In this document: positions 1 through 9,974 of the stretch, piece by piece | Layout: each line of letters starts with the position of its first letter | How positions within the stretch are numbered: the first letter of the stretch is position 1 | Assembly (NCBI RefSeq): GCF_001700315.1 | Contig: NZ_MASJ01000003.1 | Location: 186,001-250,000, forward strand | DNA: 64,000 bases | Direction: 5' to 3' | Source: Caryophanon tenue | Lineage (GTDB): Bacteria; Bacillota; Bacilli; Bacillales_A; Planococcaceae | The notes under the pieces: generated by a model | What the model was told of the DNA's origin: nothing | Databases searched by the model: none | The model's input: only the letters and a program-made list of their open reading frames with translations | Program-made: the position numbers and the translations under genes

Positions 1-473
1 TTCGAGCGAAGGGGTCACGCTTTCGTCATCGTTTAAACGAGCAAGTTGCACAAGTTGTCGCACAAAGCAACGAGCCGTTTACGACAACGGCACATAAAGC
101 GTTACCAAAAGACCGGACTGTATTATTCATCATTACGGACGGGCTAGAAGCGATATCACAGTGGGAACAATTTTTCCAACACGTACATCGAAGCGCAAAG
201 GATATTCGCTTACTAGTTATTGGCACGGATGATGAGCAACAACCGAAATTGCGTGGCGATGTAGCGCTACGAGATATTGAAACGAATGAACACGTCCAAG
301 TGTCTCTTACAGACGAGCAAGCGCGTAGCTATACGGCTCGTTACAATGCCCATCGTGAGCAATTGTCTGAATTATGCAGGAGACACCAGATTGGGTCGTT
401 ATTTTTAACGGTAGAGCAAGGGATTACGCAAGCGATTTTTCAAACGATGCGCCAAGCAAGGTGGGTGATGTAA
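1..473 (+). CDS. DUF58 family protein, C-terminal part (5' truncated)
   Basis: The open frame enters from the left edge (codons in phase with position 3) and ends at 473. The visible 156 residues include a VWA-type beta-strand segment reading VLFIITDGLE followed by LLVIGTDDEQ, and then an amphipathic C-terminus. This matches the C-terminal half of DUF58 proteins, which usually lie between a MoxR AAA+ ATPase and membrane VWA proteins. The stop codon overlaps the next start by one base (TAATG), so the genes are translationally coupled. The start and the MoxR gene expected upstream lie outside the window. Family assignment rests mainly on context. Confidence 0.7.
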   Translation, partial: RAKGSRFRHRLNEQVAQVVAQSNEPFTTTAHKALPKDRTVLFIITDGLEAISQWEQFFQHVHRSAKDIRLLVIGTDDEQQPKLRGDVALRDIETNEHVQVSLTDEQARSYTARYNAHREQLSELCRRHQIGSLFLTVEQGITQAIFQTMRQARWVM

Positions 474-2182
474 TGAGTTTTCAAACACCGTGGATGGCTG
501 TGATGTTCGCATTACCAGCTATTGTCATCCTGTTTTATTTCTTTCGCAAAAAATATGAGCAGCATGATGTTTCGTCTACATTACTTTGGCAAGAGCATGT
601 ACGTGAAGTACAGGCATCGCCGTATTTAAAGCATTTGCAACATAATGCGCTTCTTTATTTACAGCTACTTGCGTTGCTGCTTGCTGTATTTGCCATGATG
701 CAGCCTGTCACGACAACAATTGGTCAAAAGGGCGAACAAGCTATGTGGATTGTCGATACGTCTGCAACGATGCTTGCGGATGAATTATTCGAACAGCATC
801 GAACACATATGCTTGAACAACTCGCGGAGCTTGAACAACCACTTACGTTAATTACGTCAGGTAAACAGCCAACTGTCATTTTACAGCAAGAAACGAATAA
901 AGCACGTATACAAGAAACAATTGAAGCGCTACAAGTTACGTATGAGCATGAATATATAGTCGATACATTTGCGTTTGCGAATACATTTATTACGCCACAA
1001 ACGGTGGTGCATGTATATAGTGAAGCAGTAGACCCACTGACATTACCGACAACCGAGCAAGAAGTAGAATGGCATGTTATCAATCGGACAAAGGAAGTCA
1101 CAAATGCAGGCATTGAACAGTTTGCATTCGTGACAGAACAACAACAAACGGACTTTTTACTACAGCTATATAGTACAGAGGAACAGGCACTCACGTATGT
1201 GATACGTGATGAACAAGGAGAAACGCTTTATCGTGAAACGGTAACAGTGAAGGCAAATGACACAGAAACTATCACCGCAAAAATAGACGGTGCATTTACG
1301 TTGTTACAAGCAAGCATTGAGCCGGTCGATACGTATGTAGTCGATGATACGTATTGGGCGTATCAGCAACAAGCAACGGGTGCATTTCATGTGGATGCAA
1401 CGATGCACACATTGCTACATAAAGCGGTAACAAGTTTACAAATACCAGCTGTTACGACACAGCCAGCGGATTTACAGCGCGCACAAAATGCGGTCATTAC
1501 GAACGCTACTGCACTATTACCAACACACCGTGTGTTCCTTATTGGGCGTGACGATGCGACATTACAAGCGGTATCTGGTGCTGTCACAACGACAAATGAC
1601 CGCTTATTTACATTTAGTCATCTAGAAGATGTGTATGTACAAGCAGTTTATCCAGCATTTGAAGGGTACGATACCATTGCTTCTGTTGGTGACCAGCCAT
1701 TTATTCAGCGTTCACCAGATGGAGATATTGTCGTGCTGACTACTATTACTGAAACGGATTGGGCGTTGCAACCATCGTTTCCATTGTTTTTATGGACGGT
1801 ACTCGACGAAATGGCTACGACCAATCAATTATTCGGTATGTTTACACCGAATGAGCAACGTGTCATGGCAACCCCGCAAGGCGATATCTTTTCACAAGCG
1901 GGAGAATATGTGATGACCGTGCCAGCAGGAAATCAACTGCGCGCACCGATGCAGCCAGGTGCATATACATTTAATGATGGTGAACAATCAAAAGCGATGT
2001 TTGTATTAGTGGAGGCACAAGAACGTAACATTGAGCATCGTGAGCACCAAATTGTTGGACAGGTGACTGCGACAACGGAACGTCTTGGACAGTCTTGGCT
2101 AACATGGCTTATATTTTTGATGCTCATTGTGCTCGTAATAGAATGGGAGGTGCAGCGACGACGTGGACTTTCAATTACATGA
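473..2182 (+). CDS. BatA-like membrane protein with degenerate VWA domain
   Basis: A 569-residue protein. The N-terminus has a hydrophobic helix (about residues 6-22) and a second one (about 58-78), typical of the BatA/aerotolerance-regulator N-terminal domain. A VWA-like domain follows, with the MIDAS motif relaxed to VDTSATM, and a final membrane helix lies near the C-terminus. The start is the ATG at 473, preceded by AAGGTGGG about 8 bases upstream; the frame stays open further upstream but inside the previous gene. The gene sits between a DUF58 gene and a large VWA gene and overlaps both. Such operons are thought to assemble or protect envelope complexes with a MoxR chaperone; the actual target is unknown. 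Confidence 0.8.
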   Translation: MSFQTPWMAVMFALPAIVILFYFFRKKYEQHDVSSTLLWQEHVREVQASPYLKHLQHNALLYLQLLALLLAVFAMMQPVTTTIGQKGEQAMWIVDTSATMLADELFEQHRTHMLEQLAELEQPLTLITSGKQPTVILQQETNKARIQETIEALQVTYEHEYIVDTFAFANTFITPQTVVHVYSEAVDPLTLPTTEQEVEWHVINRTKEVTNAGIEQFAFVTEQQQTDFLLQLYSTEEQALTYVIRDEQGETLYRETVTVKANDTETITAKIDGAFTLLQASIEPVDTYVVDDTYWAYQQQATGAFHVDATMHTLLHKAVTSLQIPAVTTQPADLQRAQNAVITNATALLPTHRVFLIGRDDATLQAVSGAVTTTNDRLFTFSHLEDVYVQAVYPAFEGYDTIASVGDQPFIQRSPDGDIVVLTTITETDWALQPSFPLFLWTVLDEMATTNQLFGMFTPNEQRVMATPQGDIFSQAGEYVMTVPAGNQLRAPMQPGAYTFNDGEQSKAMFVLVEAQERNIEHREHQIVGQVTATTERLGQSWLTWLIFLMLIVLVIEWEVQRRRGLSIT

Positions 2183-4727
2183 GCCAATATGGTTATTACT
2201 GTTAATTCCACTTGCGTTATATGCTGGATGGCAATGGCTAAAAAAGCGTACGTCATGGACGGGTGTATTAAAAATGGCTGCGGTTATGCGCAGTATAACG
2301 ATTATGCTATGTGTGCTAGCACTTAGTGCACCGTATATACTTGTGCAAAATGACGAAGAGCATATTATATTTTTAGTAGACCGTTCCGCATCGATTGCAT
2401 CACTTGAACACGAGGTCGAGCAGCAGTTAGCGGTAGCAGTCGACACGCAGCAAGCACATCAACAAACAACGGTGTATAGCTTTGCGCAAACACTTCAAAC
2501 CGACCAGCGCTTGCAAGCTGGAGAGGCGCTACAGCCACTAGCAATGATTGAAAATCGTGAAGGTACAAATATCGAACAGGCACTACGTTTTGCAGTAGCT
2601 GCACAGCCGGAGAATCAAGCAGCACGTATAGTATTAGTATCAGACGGGCTTGAAACAACGGGGATCGCTCAACAAGCAATGTCAACATTGCAGATGAGTG
2701 ATATGCAGCTAGATGTGTATCCGTTAACACGTCAAATTCAACAAGATGTGGCATTACAACAGTTAATGATGCCTCAATATGCAGTCGTTGGTGAGCAATT
2801 AAAGACGACTGTTAACATTTATGCATCACAGGACCAGCAAATCACACTACAGTTTATTGAAAATGATACGGAAATTGCAACGCAGCAAGTGGATGTTGTT
2901 GCAGGTTATAATGAGTTTTCATATGAGCTGATGGCGCAGCAGCAAGGGCTTGTGCGTTACACAGCGCGTGTGGTGGCAGAACAAGATACCGTATTAAACA
3001 ATAATGAGCTCGTGAGTGTTACCGAAGTTGGCGATACACCACAAATACTGGTTGTTGAGCATGAACAAACATCGTCATTATCGACATTGTTACAACAATC
3101 AGGGGTCATCGTAAAAACGCTAGCAGCAAGTGCATTACCGCAACAGCTCGCAAGTTATTTACAATATGATGCGATTATTTTTGATAATGTACCAGGCTAT
3201 GTTGTTGGTGAACAGAAAATGGCACTGATTCAACAAGCGGTTGAGAAATTTGCGGTTGGTTTTGCGATGATTGGCGGCGAGCGGAGCTTTGGTTTAGGTG
3301 GCTATTATGATACACCAATTGAAGATATTATTCCTGTCGATTTAGACGTAACAGGAGACCATCAATTGCCATCAATTGCGCTGATGCTTGTGTTAGACCG
3401 TTCTGGCAGTATGATGGATGGTAAGCTTGTGCTCGCAAAAGAAGCAGCTGCACGTTCTGTTGAATTATTACGCGACGAAGATGCATTTGGCTTTATTGCC
3501 TTTGATGACCGTCCGTGGGATATTATTCCACTTTCGCCACTTGCAGATAAACAACAAGCAATGGATAAAATTTTGAGCATCGGCGTTGGCGGTGGGACGG
3601 AAATCTATTCGTCACTGGCATTAGCGTATTCACAGCTTGCACTTGATGATGCGCAACGTAAACATATTATTTTATTAACGGATGGACAGGCAGCAACGAA
3701 CAATTCCTATGATGCATTAATGGCGCAAGAAGAGCATGAAGGTATTACTTTATCAACAGTCGCAATTGGTGCGGATGCTGACCGCCGATTATTAGAACAG
3801 TTAAGTGAACTTGGTAAAGGACGTTTTTATGATGTCGTCGATGCTGACACGATTCCGTCTATTTTATCGCGTGAAACGGTGATGATGACCCGTACGTATA
3901 TTGAAGATACACCGTTTATTCCAACTGTGTATCAGTCAGCGTGGAATGAAGTATTCGCACAAGGCGTCCCACAAATGAATGCGTATATTGCGACGTCACT
4001 CAAGCCAACTGCGCAGTTAGTCGTTGAAAGTGATAAGGAAGATCCGATTTTAGCAACGGGAACAGCAGGGCTAGGGAAAACATTAGCCTTTACATCTGAT
4101 AGTAGTGGCGCATGGGCAGGCGATTGGGCAGCAAGTAATTTTTGGCCACAATTTTGGCAGCGTAATATAGCGGAGCTGTTGCCGAGTTATCAAACAGCTC
4201 CGTATACGATTACGCGTAATCAAGATGGTAGCTTTACACTGATTGACCCGTCCAATGAAGCGGCATTTTTAGAAGTAACAGCCGTCGCGGATAACGGAGA
4301 AGAGCAACCGTTAATGACGACATTGCAAGCACCAAATGAATTACGCATGACGACGGATGCGCAACCAGGCTTATTATTTTTCAGTGTGCGTAGTCGGGAT
4401 AATGAACTAGTACGTATCGGTGTCACGATTCCATATAGTGAGGAATATAAAGTAGCACCAACAAATGAAGCATTACTCACACAACTCGCAACGGCGGGGA
4501 ATGGAGAAGTGCTCGCTGATGTAACGCAAGCTTTCCGAGAAATTGACGATGTGAGTGCAGAAGAAACATCGTTACAGCTATTCTTCGTTATTGTTGCAAC
4601 GGTGTTATTCTTTTTAGATATTGCATTGCGCCGATTTGGTTTACCAAAGCGTCGCCTGCGAAAAGAGCAAGCTGAGCAACAAGAAGCAAGCAATATTGAA
4701 GTGCTCGTGAAGCAGTTAAAACGTTAA
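2163..4727 (+). CDS. Large membrane protein with two VWA domains and a GATase-like domain
   Basis: An 854-residue protein starting at GTG 2163, inside the previous gene, with GGGAGG upstream. Two N-terminal membrane helices (about 10-24 and 42-61) are followed by a first VWA region (LVDRSASI at residues 71-78, LVSDGLE later), then a class I glutamine-amidotransferase-like fold (around 295-390, including MIGGERSFGLGGY), then a canonical VWA domain with an intact MIDAS (DRSGSM from D412), and a C-terminal membrane helix followed by a basic tail. It closes the operon with the DUF58 and BatA-like proteins. The MIDAS suggests a metal-dependent protein-binding role at the membrane. The amidotransferase-like part shows no evident Cys-His-Glu triad and is probably not catalytic. 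Confidence 0.8.
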   Translation: MDFQLHEPIWLLLLIPLALYAGWQWLKKRTSWTGVLKMAAVMRSITIMLCVLALSAPYILVQNDEEHIIFLVDRSASIASLEHEVEQQLAVAVDTQQAHQQTTVYSFAQTLQTDQRLQAGEALQPLAMIENREGTNIEQALRFAVAAQPENQAARIVLVSDGLETTGIAQQAMSTLQMSDMQLDVYPLTRQIQQDVALQQLMMPQYAVVGEQLKTTVNIYASQDQQITLQFIENDTEIATQQVDVVAGYNEFSYELMAQQQGLVRYTARVVAEQDTVLNNNELVSVTEVGDTPQILVVEHEQTSSLSTLLQQSGVIVKTLAASALPQQLASYLQYDAIIFDNVPGYVVGEQKMALIQQAVEKFAVGFAMIGGERSFGLGGYYDTPIEDIIPVDLDVTGDHQLPSIALMLVLDRSGSMMDGKLVLAKEAAARSVELLRDEDAFGFIAFDDRPWDIIPLSPLADKQQAMDKILSIGVGGGTEIYSSLALAYSQLALDDAQRKHIILLTDGQAATNNSYDALMAQEEHEGITLSTVAIGADADRRLLEQLSELGKGRFYDVVDADTIPSILSRETVMMTRTYIEDTPFIPTVYQSAWNEVFAQGVPQMNAYIATSLKPTAQLVVESDKEDPILATGTAGLGKTLAFTSDSSGAWAGDWAASNFWPQFWQRNIAELLPSYQTAPYTITRNQDGSFTLIDPSNEAAFLEVTAVADNGEEQPLMTTLQAPNELRMTTDAQPGLLFFSVRSRDNELVRIGVTIPYSEEYKVAPTNEALLTQLATAGNGEVLADVTQAFREIDDVSAEETSLQLFFVIVATVLFFLDIALRRFGLPKRRLRKEQAEQQEASNIEVLVKQLKR

Positions 4728-4734
4728 CTATAGA

Positions 4735-4778
4735 AAAAACCACGTGAAAACAAATCGTTTTCGCGTGGTTTTTTCGTT
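4735..4778. terminator. Bidirectional Rho-independent terminator
   Basis: A long hairpin with arms AAAAAACCACG and CGTGGTTTTTT, extended by GAAAAC/GTTTTC with a single mismatch. It has an A-run on one side and a T-run on the other and separates the VWA operon from the convergent MFS gene. Confidence 0.9.
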
Positions 4779-5959
4779 TACGATGATTGTGATAAGGCTG
4801 CGTTTGTTGTTTTCTTTTGCCATGCATAGGCAACGAAGAAGCAAAGTAGCAACACAACTGCGCCGAAAATATACGGGATATTCATATTCCAGTCATATAA
4901 TATACCAGCGAGCGCAGGACCAAACATCGTCCCTAAACTCATAAAGGCATTGTTCATGCCTGAAGCATATCCTTGCTGTGCACCTGCCATTTTCGAAATG
5001 AGGGTGTTCACGGCAGGACGGATAAATGTTGTCGCAATCGAGAATAATGTTGCTATTAGCGTAATCATGAAGAAGCCACTTACAACAACCGTTAATACAG
5101 TCATAATTGCAGCTAACACTAAATTGACTAAAATGACGTTCATTTCACCGAAACGTTTAAACAGTTTTCCGATAACGAATGTTTGTAAGATTACGCCGAT
5201 AAACCCACCGATTGTTAAAATAATGGCAATATCGGTCGCCGTATAATTGAATTTATCTGCCAGTAACAGTGATAATGTCCCTTGAAAGTTTGAAATACCA
5301 AAACTGAACGTAAACACGACAATGAGCAGTACAAAATACGGTGTTTCGACAGAACGTGCCATTTGTTTGAAAATATTTTCACGTACGGCGTGTGGATTTG
5401 CTTTCGGTTTAATATTTGGTAGTGCGAAAAAGGCGATAACAGCTGTTAATACAGCAAGTGACCCAGATAATAAAAACGGGAAGTGTAAATTAACATTGGA
5501 TAAAAAACCACCAAAGCCAGGCCCTACCATAAAGCCAAGAGACATCGAAGCCCCGATTAAGCCCATGCCTTTCCCACGTTCTTCAGGCAGTGTAATATCG
5601 GCAACATACGCCATAACGGGTGCAGCAATAAACGCAGAGCCAACGCCACTTAAAAAGCGAGATGCGAACATCATCCATACTTCCGTTGCATAGCCGAAAA
5701 TATATTGAGCAATGCCGTATACAAGTAAACCGAAGACGATGAAAATCTTGCGTCCATGTCGGTCAGATAGATCACCTGCAGCAGGTGAGAATAAAAATTG
5801 TGCAAACGCAAACGCTGCAATTAAAAAGCCAAGCACGGTGCCGCCAACACCGAATACTTCTAAATATGTAGGCATTACCGGGACCATAATCCCGACGCCC
5901 GCCATCGTAATAAACATGGCAAACATTAATACACCAAATACAAATTTATGTTGTCCCAT
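4778..5959 (-). CDS. MFS transporter (NorA/Bmr-like drug:H+ antiporter type)
   Basis: A 393-residue protein with about 12 membrane helices. The cytoplasmic loop between helices 2 and 3 carries the MFS motif A variant GDLSDRHGRK, and helix 5 carries the proline/glycine-rich motif GPGFGGF found in drug:H+ antiporter families. I start it at the ATG at 5959, which has AAAGTAGG upstream; an ATG 21 bases earlier has no ribosome binding site. The 5' leader contains a strong inverted repeat (5992-6029). Export of drugs or metabolites is inferred from the family; the substrate cannot be read from sequence. Confidence 0.85.
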   Translation of the reverse strand: MGQHKFVFGVLMFAMFITMAGVGIMVPVMPTYLEVFGVGGTVLGFLIAAFAFAQFLFSPAAGDLSDRHGRKIFIVFGLLVYGIAQYIFGYATEVWMMFASRFLSGVGSAFIAAPVMAYVADITLPEERGKGMGLIGASMSLGFMVGPGFGGFLSNVNLHFPFLLSGSLAVLTAVIAFFALPNIKPKANPHAVRENIFKQMARSVETPYFVLLIVVFTFSFGISNFQGTLSLLLADKFNYTATDIAIILTIGGFIGVILQTFVIGKLFKRFGEMNVILVNLVLAAIMTVLTVVVSGFFMITLIATLFSIATTFIRPAVNTLISKMAGAQQGYASGMNNAFMSLGTMFGPALAGILYDWNMNIPYIFGAVVLLLCFFVAYAWQKKTTNAALSQSS

Positions 5960-5991
5960 AGATTTCCTACTTTCTTTCATACAGTTGAAAA

Positions 5992-6029
5992 CGAGCTTTT
6001 TTTTGACGTGAAAAGGTCAAAAAAGCTCG
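5992..6029 (-). promoter_or_regulatory. Leader hairpin upstream of the MFS gene
   Basis: Arms CGAGCTTTTTTTTGAC and GTCAAAAAAGCTCG flank a short loop. On the minus strand the hairpin is followed by TTTTC and ends about 33 bases before the MFS start. It could act as an attenuator or a transcript stabiliser. No alternative antiterminator pairing was found by eye. Confidence 0.5.
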
Positions 6030-6146
6030 TGTGAAAAACATGTTATGAATGCATAATCTTGTTAGTAGTTAGTCTACCATAAATGTAGATGCATATCGAC
6101 AATCACTACATGTATTAGCTCGAATTCAGACTTTTGGACGAACGTA

Positions 6147-6191
6147 AAAAACACGATTGAACAATACTATTTCTTCGTTCAATCGTGTTTT
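6147..6191 (-). terminator. Terminator of the pot operon
   Basis: Perfect arms AAAACACGATTGAAC and GTTCAATCGTGTTTT with a short loop, placed just after the potD stop on the minus strand and ending in a T-run. Confidence 0.9.
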
Positions 6192-6195
6192 CATA

Positions 6196-7272
6196 TTAGT
6201 TTAATGACATTTTAAATTCTAAAAACAGTTCGTTATATGTGCCAAGAAATTCTAAGCCTAGGTTTTCATACACTTCTAAGTTATCGCGCATATCAATAGG
6301 TGGATAAAAGCGCTCGTCACTAATCACTTCTTCATCTAAAAGCGCCATTGCTGCTTCGTTCGGTGTTGAATACCCAACGTAGTCTGCGTTTTGTGCGGCA
6401 ACTTCCGCATCTAGCATAAAGTTAATAAACGCATGTGCGCCGTCAATATTGCTGGATGTTTTAGGAATAACCATATTATCAAACCATAAGTTTGAGCCCT
6501 CACTTGGAACAGCGAAGTCTAAGTCTTCATTTTCCCACATCATATCTGCTGCTTGACCAGAGAATGTTAAGGCAACGGTTGCTTCATTGTTGACCATGAG
6601 TGGCGTAATTTCATCACCAATAATCGCTTTCACATTGCCGTTTAATTCTTTTAAGTGGTCTGTTGCTTCACGTAGCTCTTGCTCGTCGCGTGAGTTTAGT
6701 GAATAGCCAAGGCTGTTTAAGCCCATGCCCATTACTTCACGTGAACCATCAACTAAAAAAACTTTATTTTTTAACGCAGGGTCCCATAAATGTTCCCACG
6801 TATCGAATGTTAAATGTTCAGGAATTTCGTTCGGGTTAAATACAACACCGACCGTTCCCCAGAAATAAGGAATCGAATATTTATTTTTCGGGTCAAAGGC
6901 TAAATCTAAAAAGTACGGGTCGATATTTTGTAAGTTCGTTAATTTTGAATGGTCGATTTCAATAAGTAAATCTTCTTCAATCATTGTTTCAATTGCATAT
7001 TCAGAAGGGACAGCGATATCATATGCTGAACCACCTTGTTTTACTTTTGTTAACATCGCTTCATTTGAATCAAATGTTTCATAAATAACGGTAATGCCTG
7101 TTTGTTCTTCAAACTGATCAATGAGCTCAGGGTCAATATATTCGCCCCAGTTATAAATCGTTAATACACCTTCACCACCGGCAGAGCCTGATGCTTCTAA
7201 TTTAGAAGCAGCGAACCACAGAAGGGCACAAACAACAATGATTGAAAGCGTTGCGTTAATTAATGATTTCAT
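6196..7272 (-). CDS. potD: Polyamine ABC transporter substrate-binding protein
   Basis: A 358-residue extracellular binding protein for spermidine/putrescine import. It has an N-terminal hydrophobic anchor (about residues 7-23) with no lipobox cysteine, so it is probably held by an uncleaved signal anchor. The mature part opens with LTIYNWGEYIDPELI, the hallmark of the PotD/PotF family. The start has AGGAGG 9 bases upstream and lies 5 bases after potC, so it is cotranscribed with potABC. Which polyamine it prefers cannot be told by eye. Confidence 0.93.
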   Translation of the reverse strand: MKSLINATLSIIVVCALLWFAASKLEASGSAGGEGVLTIYNWGEYIDPELIDQFEEQTGITVIYETFDSNEAMLTKVKQGGSAYDIAVPSEYAIETMIEEDLLIEIDHSKLTNLQNIDPYFLDLAFDPKNKYSIPYFWGTVGVVFNPNEIPEHLTFDTWEHLWDPALKNKVFLVDGSREVMGMGLNSLGYSLNSRDEQELREATDHLKELNGNVKAIIGDEITPLMVNNEATVALTFSGQAADMMWENEDLDFAVPSEGSNLWFDNMVIPKTSSNIDGAHAFINFMLDAEVAAQNADYVGYSTPNEAAMALLDEEVISDERFYPPIDMRDNLEVYENLGLEFLGTYNELFLEFKMSLN

Positions 7273-7277
7273 TTTGT

Positions 7278-8072
7278 TTAAACCTCCTCTGCTTTTTTAC
7301 TGCGGCTTGTAATGAAGTAGTAAATCGCGACAACTCCAACCGTAATCACAAACACTAAACCAGAAATGGCGTTCACCGTTAAGGAAATACCTGCACGTGC
7401 CATTGAGTAAATTTCTACTGATAATGTACTAAAGCCATTACCCGTTACAAAAAATGTTACAGCAAAGTCGTCTAGTGAATACGTTAATGCCATAAAGAAA
7501 CCAGCGAAAATACCTGGCTTAATATACGGTAAAATAACGCGCATTAACACATCTCGCTTTGAGGCACCAAGGTCAAGTGCTGCATCAATTAAGTTCGTGT
7601 TCATTTCTAGCATTTTTGGTAAAACCATTAAGACAACAATTGGAATTGAGAAGGCAATGTGTGAAATTAACACAGATGCGAACCCTAGTTTCACACCAAT
7701 CATCGTGAATAAAATTAAGAAACTTGCCCCGATAACAACGTCAGGACTAACGATTAAAATATTGTTCAGTGATAAAAAGACATTGCGCATTTTTTTATTG
7801 CGCAGTGATACGATACCGACAGCACCTAATGTACCGATAATTGTTGCAAATAAGCCTGTTAGTAGCGCAACAATAATCGTATTAATTAAAATAACGATTA
7901 AACGATTATCATCAAAGACAGCTTGGTAATGTTCTAGCGTGAACCCTTCAAATGAGTTCATCGTGCCGCCACTATTAAATGAATAGAAAATTAAATAGAA
8001 GATCGGTGCATAAAGCACAACAAACACAATCGCTAAATAAATTTTCGCAGCGGGAGATAATTTAGAGCGCAT
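7278..8072 (-). CDS. potC: Polyamine ABC transporter permease PotC
   Basis: A 264-residue inner-membrane permease with six predicted helices. The EAA loop in its C-terminal half reads EMNTNLIDAALDLGASKRDV, the docking site for the PotA ATPase. The ATG overlaps the potB stop by one base (TAATG), with AAAGGAGG upstream, which indicates translational coupling. It forms the channel together with PotB. The gene order A-B-C-D is the usual one in Bacillales. Confidence 0.94.
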   Translation of the reverse strand: MRSKLSPAAKIYLAIVFVVLYAPIFYLIFYSFNSGGTMNSFEGFTLEHYQAVFDDNRLIVILINTIIVALLTGLFATIIGTLGAVGIVSLRNKKMRNVFLSLNNILIVSPDVVIGASFLILFTMIGVKLGFASVLISHIAFSIPIVVLMVLPKMLEMNTNLIDAALDLGASKRDVLMRVILPYIKPGIFAGFFMALTYSLDDFAVTFFVTGNGFSTLSVEIYSMARAGISLTVNAISGLVFVITVGVVAIYYFITSRSKKAEEV

Positions 8073-8875
8073 TATACACGACCTCCTTTTTTACTTGTAC
8101 GTGTAAATAACATACTTGCAAACATAATTAAAATTAAGAATACCGCGATTGTTGAACCCATACCCCAGTTTTGTGCGACAAGGAATTGTTGCTCAATCGC
8201 TGTACCGAGTGTAATCACTTTATTCCCTGCAATTAAGCGCGTAATCATGAATAATGAGAGAGCAGGGATAAACGTTACTTGAATCCCTGATTTTACACCG
8301 TCGATAGTTAGGGGGAAGATAACGCGTCGGAATGTTGTCCATGCTGATGCCCCTAAATCACGTGATGCATAAATAAGTGACGGATTCATTTTATCTAATG
8401 AGTTGAAAATTGGTAAAATCATAAACGGAATAAAGACATATACCGCTACAAATACGAAACTGAAATCCGTAAATAAAATTTGTGTCGGGTCAAAGCCAAA
8501 CACTTCTAAAAAGGCATTAATAGGCCCGTATAAGCCGAAAATCCCGATAAAGGCATATGTTTTTAAGAGTAAGTTAATCCAAGATGGAATAATAATGAGC
8601 ATTAACCATAAATGTTTATGCTTCGTTTTTGTTAAGAAATACGCAGTTGGGTACGCAATTAATAGCGTAAAGAATGTGATTAAAAACGCGTACCAAAAGC
8701 TTGTCAGTGTCATTGTTAAATACGCAGACGTAAAGAAATTTTGATAGTTGGCGAATGTGAAGTCTCCGTTTAAATCAAGCAGCGAATAATACGCAATTAG
8801 CCCGATTGGTGCGATAACGAAGAGAGCAATCCATATAATATATGGAATGAGTGAAGCTTTTGACTTAATCTTCAT
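8072..8875 (-). CDS. potB: Polyamine ABC transporter permease PotB
   Basis: A 267-residue permease, partner of PotC. It has six hydrophobic segments and an EAA loop with [20 protein letters not shown]. Its start lies inside potA, overlapping that gene by 11 bases, so the stoichiometry of ATPase and permease is likely set by coupled translation. The C-terminal basic tail RTSKKGGRV is cytoplasmic. Confidence 0.94.
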   Translation of the reverse strand: MKIKSKASLIPYIIWIALFVIAPIGLIAYYSLLDLNGDFTFANYQNFFTSAYLTMTLTSFWYAFLITFFTLLIAYPTAYFLTKTKHKHLWLMLIIIPSWINLLLKTYAFIGIFGLYGPINAFLEVFGFDPTQILFTDFSFVFVAVYVFIPFMILPIFNSLDKMNPSLIYASRDLGASAWTTFRRVIFPLTIDGVKSGIQVTFIPALSLFMITRLIAGNKVITLGTAIEQQFLVAQNWGMGSTIAVFLILIMFASMLFTRTSKKGGRV

Positions 8876-9962
8876 CGTGGTACGCCTCTAAACGTGCGTC
8901 AAATTCTTCTTCTGTTTCATTTAGACGCATAATATGAATTGCTTCTGGTTCAAAATCCAGACCTACTTGTGCACCTACTTCGGCCTGCTTTAATGAATGG
9001 ACAAGCCATTCGTTCCCATCTTGGTCATATGTCGATAGCTCATAGTGAACGCCGCGGAATAGTTGTGTATCAACACGCACGCTAATTTTGCCAGCTTCTT
9101 GTGTTGTCACATGTAAATCTTCTGGACGAATAACAACATCAATTTTCTCATTTGGCTTCATACCGCCATCGACACATTCAAATGTGCGTCCAGCGAATTG
9201 TACTTTATAGTCTTCAATCATCGTACCGCTAACGATATTTGATTCGCCAATAAAGTCTGCAACGAAGCGGTTAATCGGCTCGTCATAAATATCTACAGGT
9301 GTACCTGATTGTTGAATATTGCCTTCGTTTAATACGAAAATTTCATCACTCATTGCCAATGCTTCCTCTTGGTCATGCGTAACGAAAATGAATGTTTTGC
9401 CTAAACGTTGTTGTAATTCACGTAGTTCATATTGCATTTCTGTACGTAATTTTAAATCAAGTGCTGATAATGGCTCATCAAGTAAAATAACTTCTGGGTC
9501 ATTGACAATGGCACGAGCAATCGCTACACGTTGGCGTTGCCCACCTGACATTTCTGTAATTTCACGCATTTCATAGCCCGCTAAGTTGACGAATTTTAAG
9601 GCTTCCGCGACACGCTCTTTAATTTCAGCTTCTTTTACCTTCTTAATGCGTAAACCGAATGCGACATTTTCAAACACATTTAAGTGTGGAAATAAGGCAT
9701 AGTCTTGGAATACTGTATTGACTTGGCGTTCATTTGCGGGCACATCATTTACGCGTTTTCCATTCATAAACACATCGCCTGTAGATGGTGTTTCAAAGCC
9801 TGCGATAATGCGTAAAATGGTTGTTTTTCCGCAACCTGAAGGACCTAATAATGTGTAGAACTTTCCTCGCTCAAGCTCGAAGCTTACACCTTTTAAAACA
9901 GTTGTATTACTATTATATGATTTTGTAACATTGTCAAATCGAATAATTGTATCATTTGTCAT
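8865..9962 (-). CDS. potA: Polyamine ABC transporter ATP-binding protein
   Basis: A 365-residue ATPase of the spermidine/putrescine importer. Walker [10 protein letters not shown] is at 40-48, the Q-loop is in [10 protein letters not shown] near 85-90, the signature MSGGQ is at 138-142, Walker B VILLDEP is at 158-164, and the H-loop is in [10 protein letters not shown]. The C-terminal third is a TOBE-like regulatory domain, as usual for PotA. The gene lies 12 bases after the XRE regulator with GGAGG upstream of the ATG, so regulator and transporter form one operon. Confidence 0.95.
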   Translation of the reverse strand: MTNDTIIRFDNVTKSYNSNTTVLKGVSFELERGKFYTLLGPSGCGKTTILRIIAGFETPSTGDVFMNGKRVNDVPANERQVNTVFQDYALFPHLNVFENVAFGLRIKKVKEAEIKERVAEALKFVNLAGYEMREITEMSGGQRQRVAIARAIVNDPEVILLDEPLSALDLKLRTEMQYELRELQQRLGKTFIFVTHDQEEALAMSDEIFVLNEGNIQQSGTPVDIYDEPINRFVADFIGESNIVSGTMIEDYKVQFAGRTFECVDGGMKPNEKIDVVIRPEDLHVTTQEAGKISVRVDTQLFRGVHYELSTYDQDGNEWLVHSLKQAEVGAQVGLDFEPEAIHIMRLNETEEEFDARLEAYHDED

Positions 9963-9974
9963 CCGAAATGCCTC

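Noticed and set aside
724-1194. Long minus-strand open frame with many Cys and Ser codons
   Set aside because: It is the mirror of the BatA-like coding frame, with no ribosome site and biased composition caused by the opposite strand.
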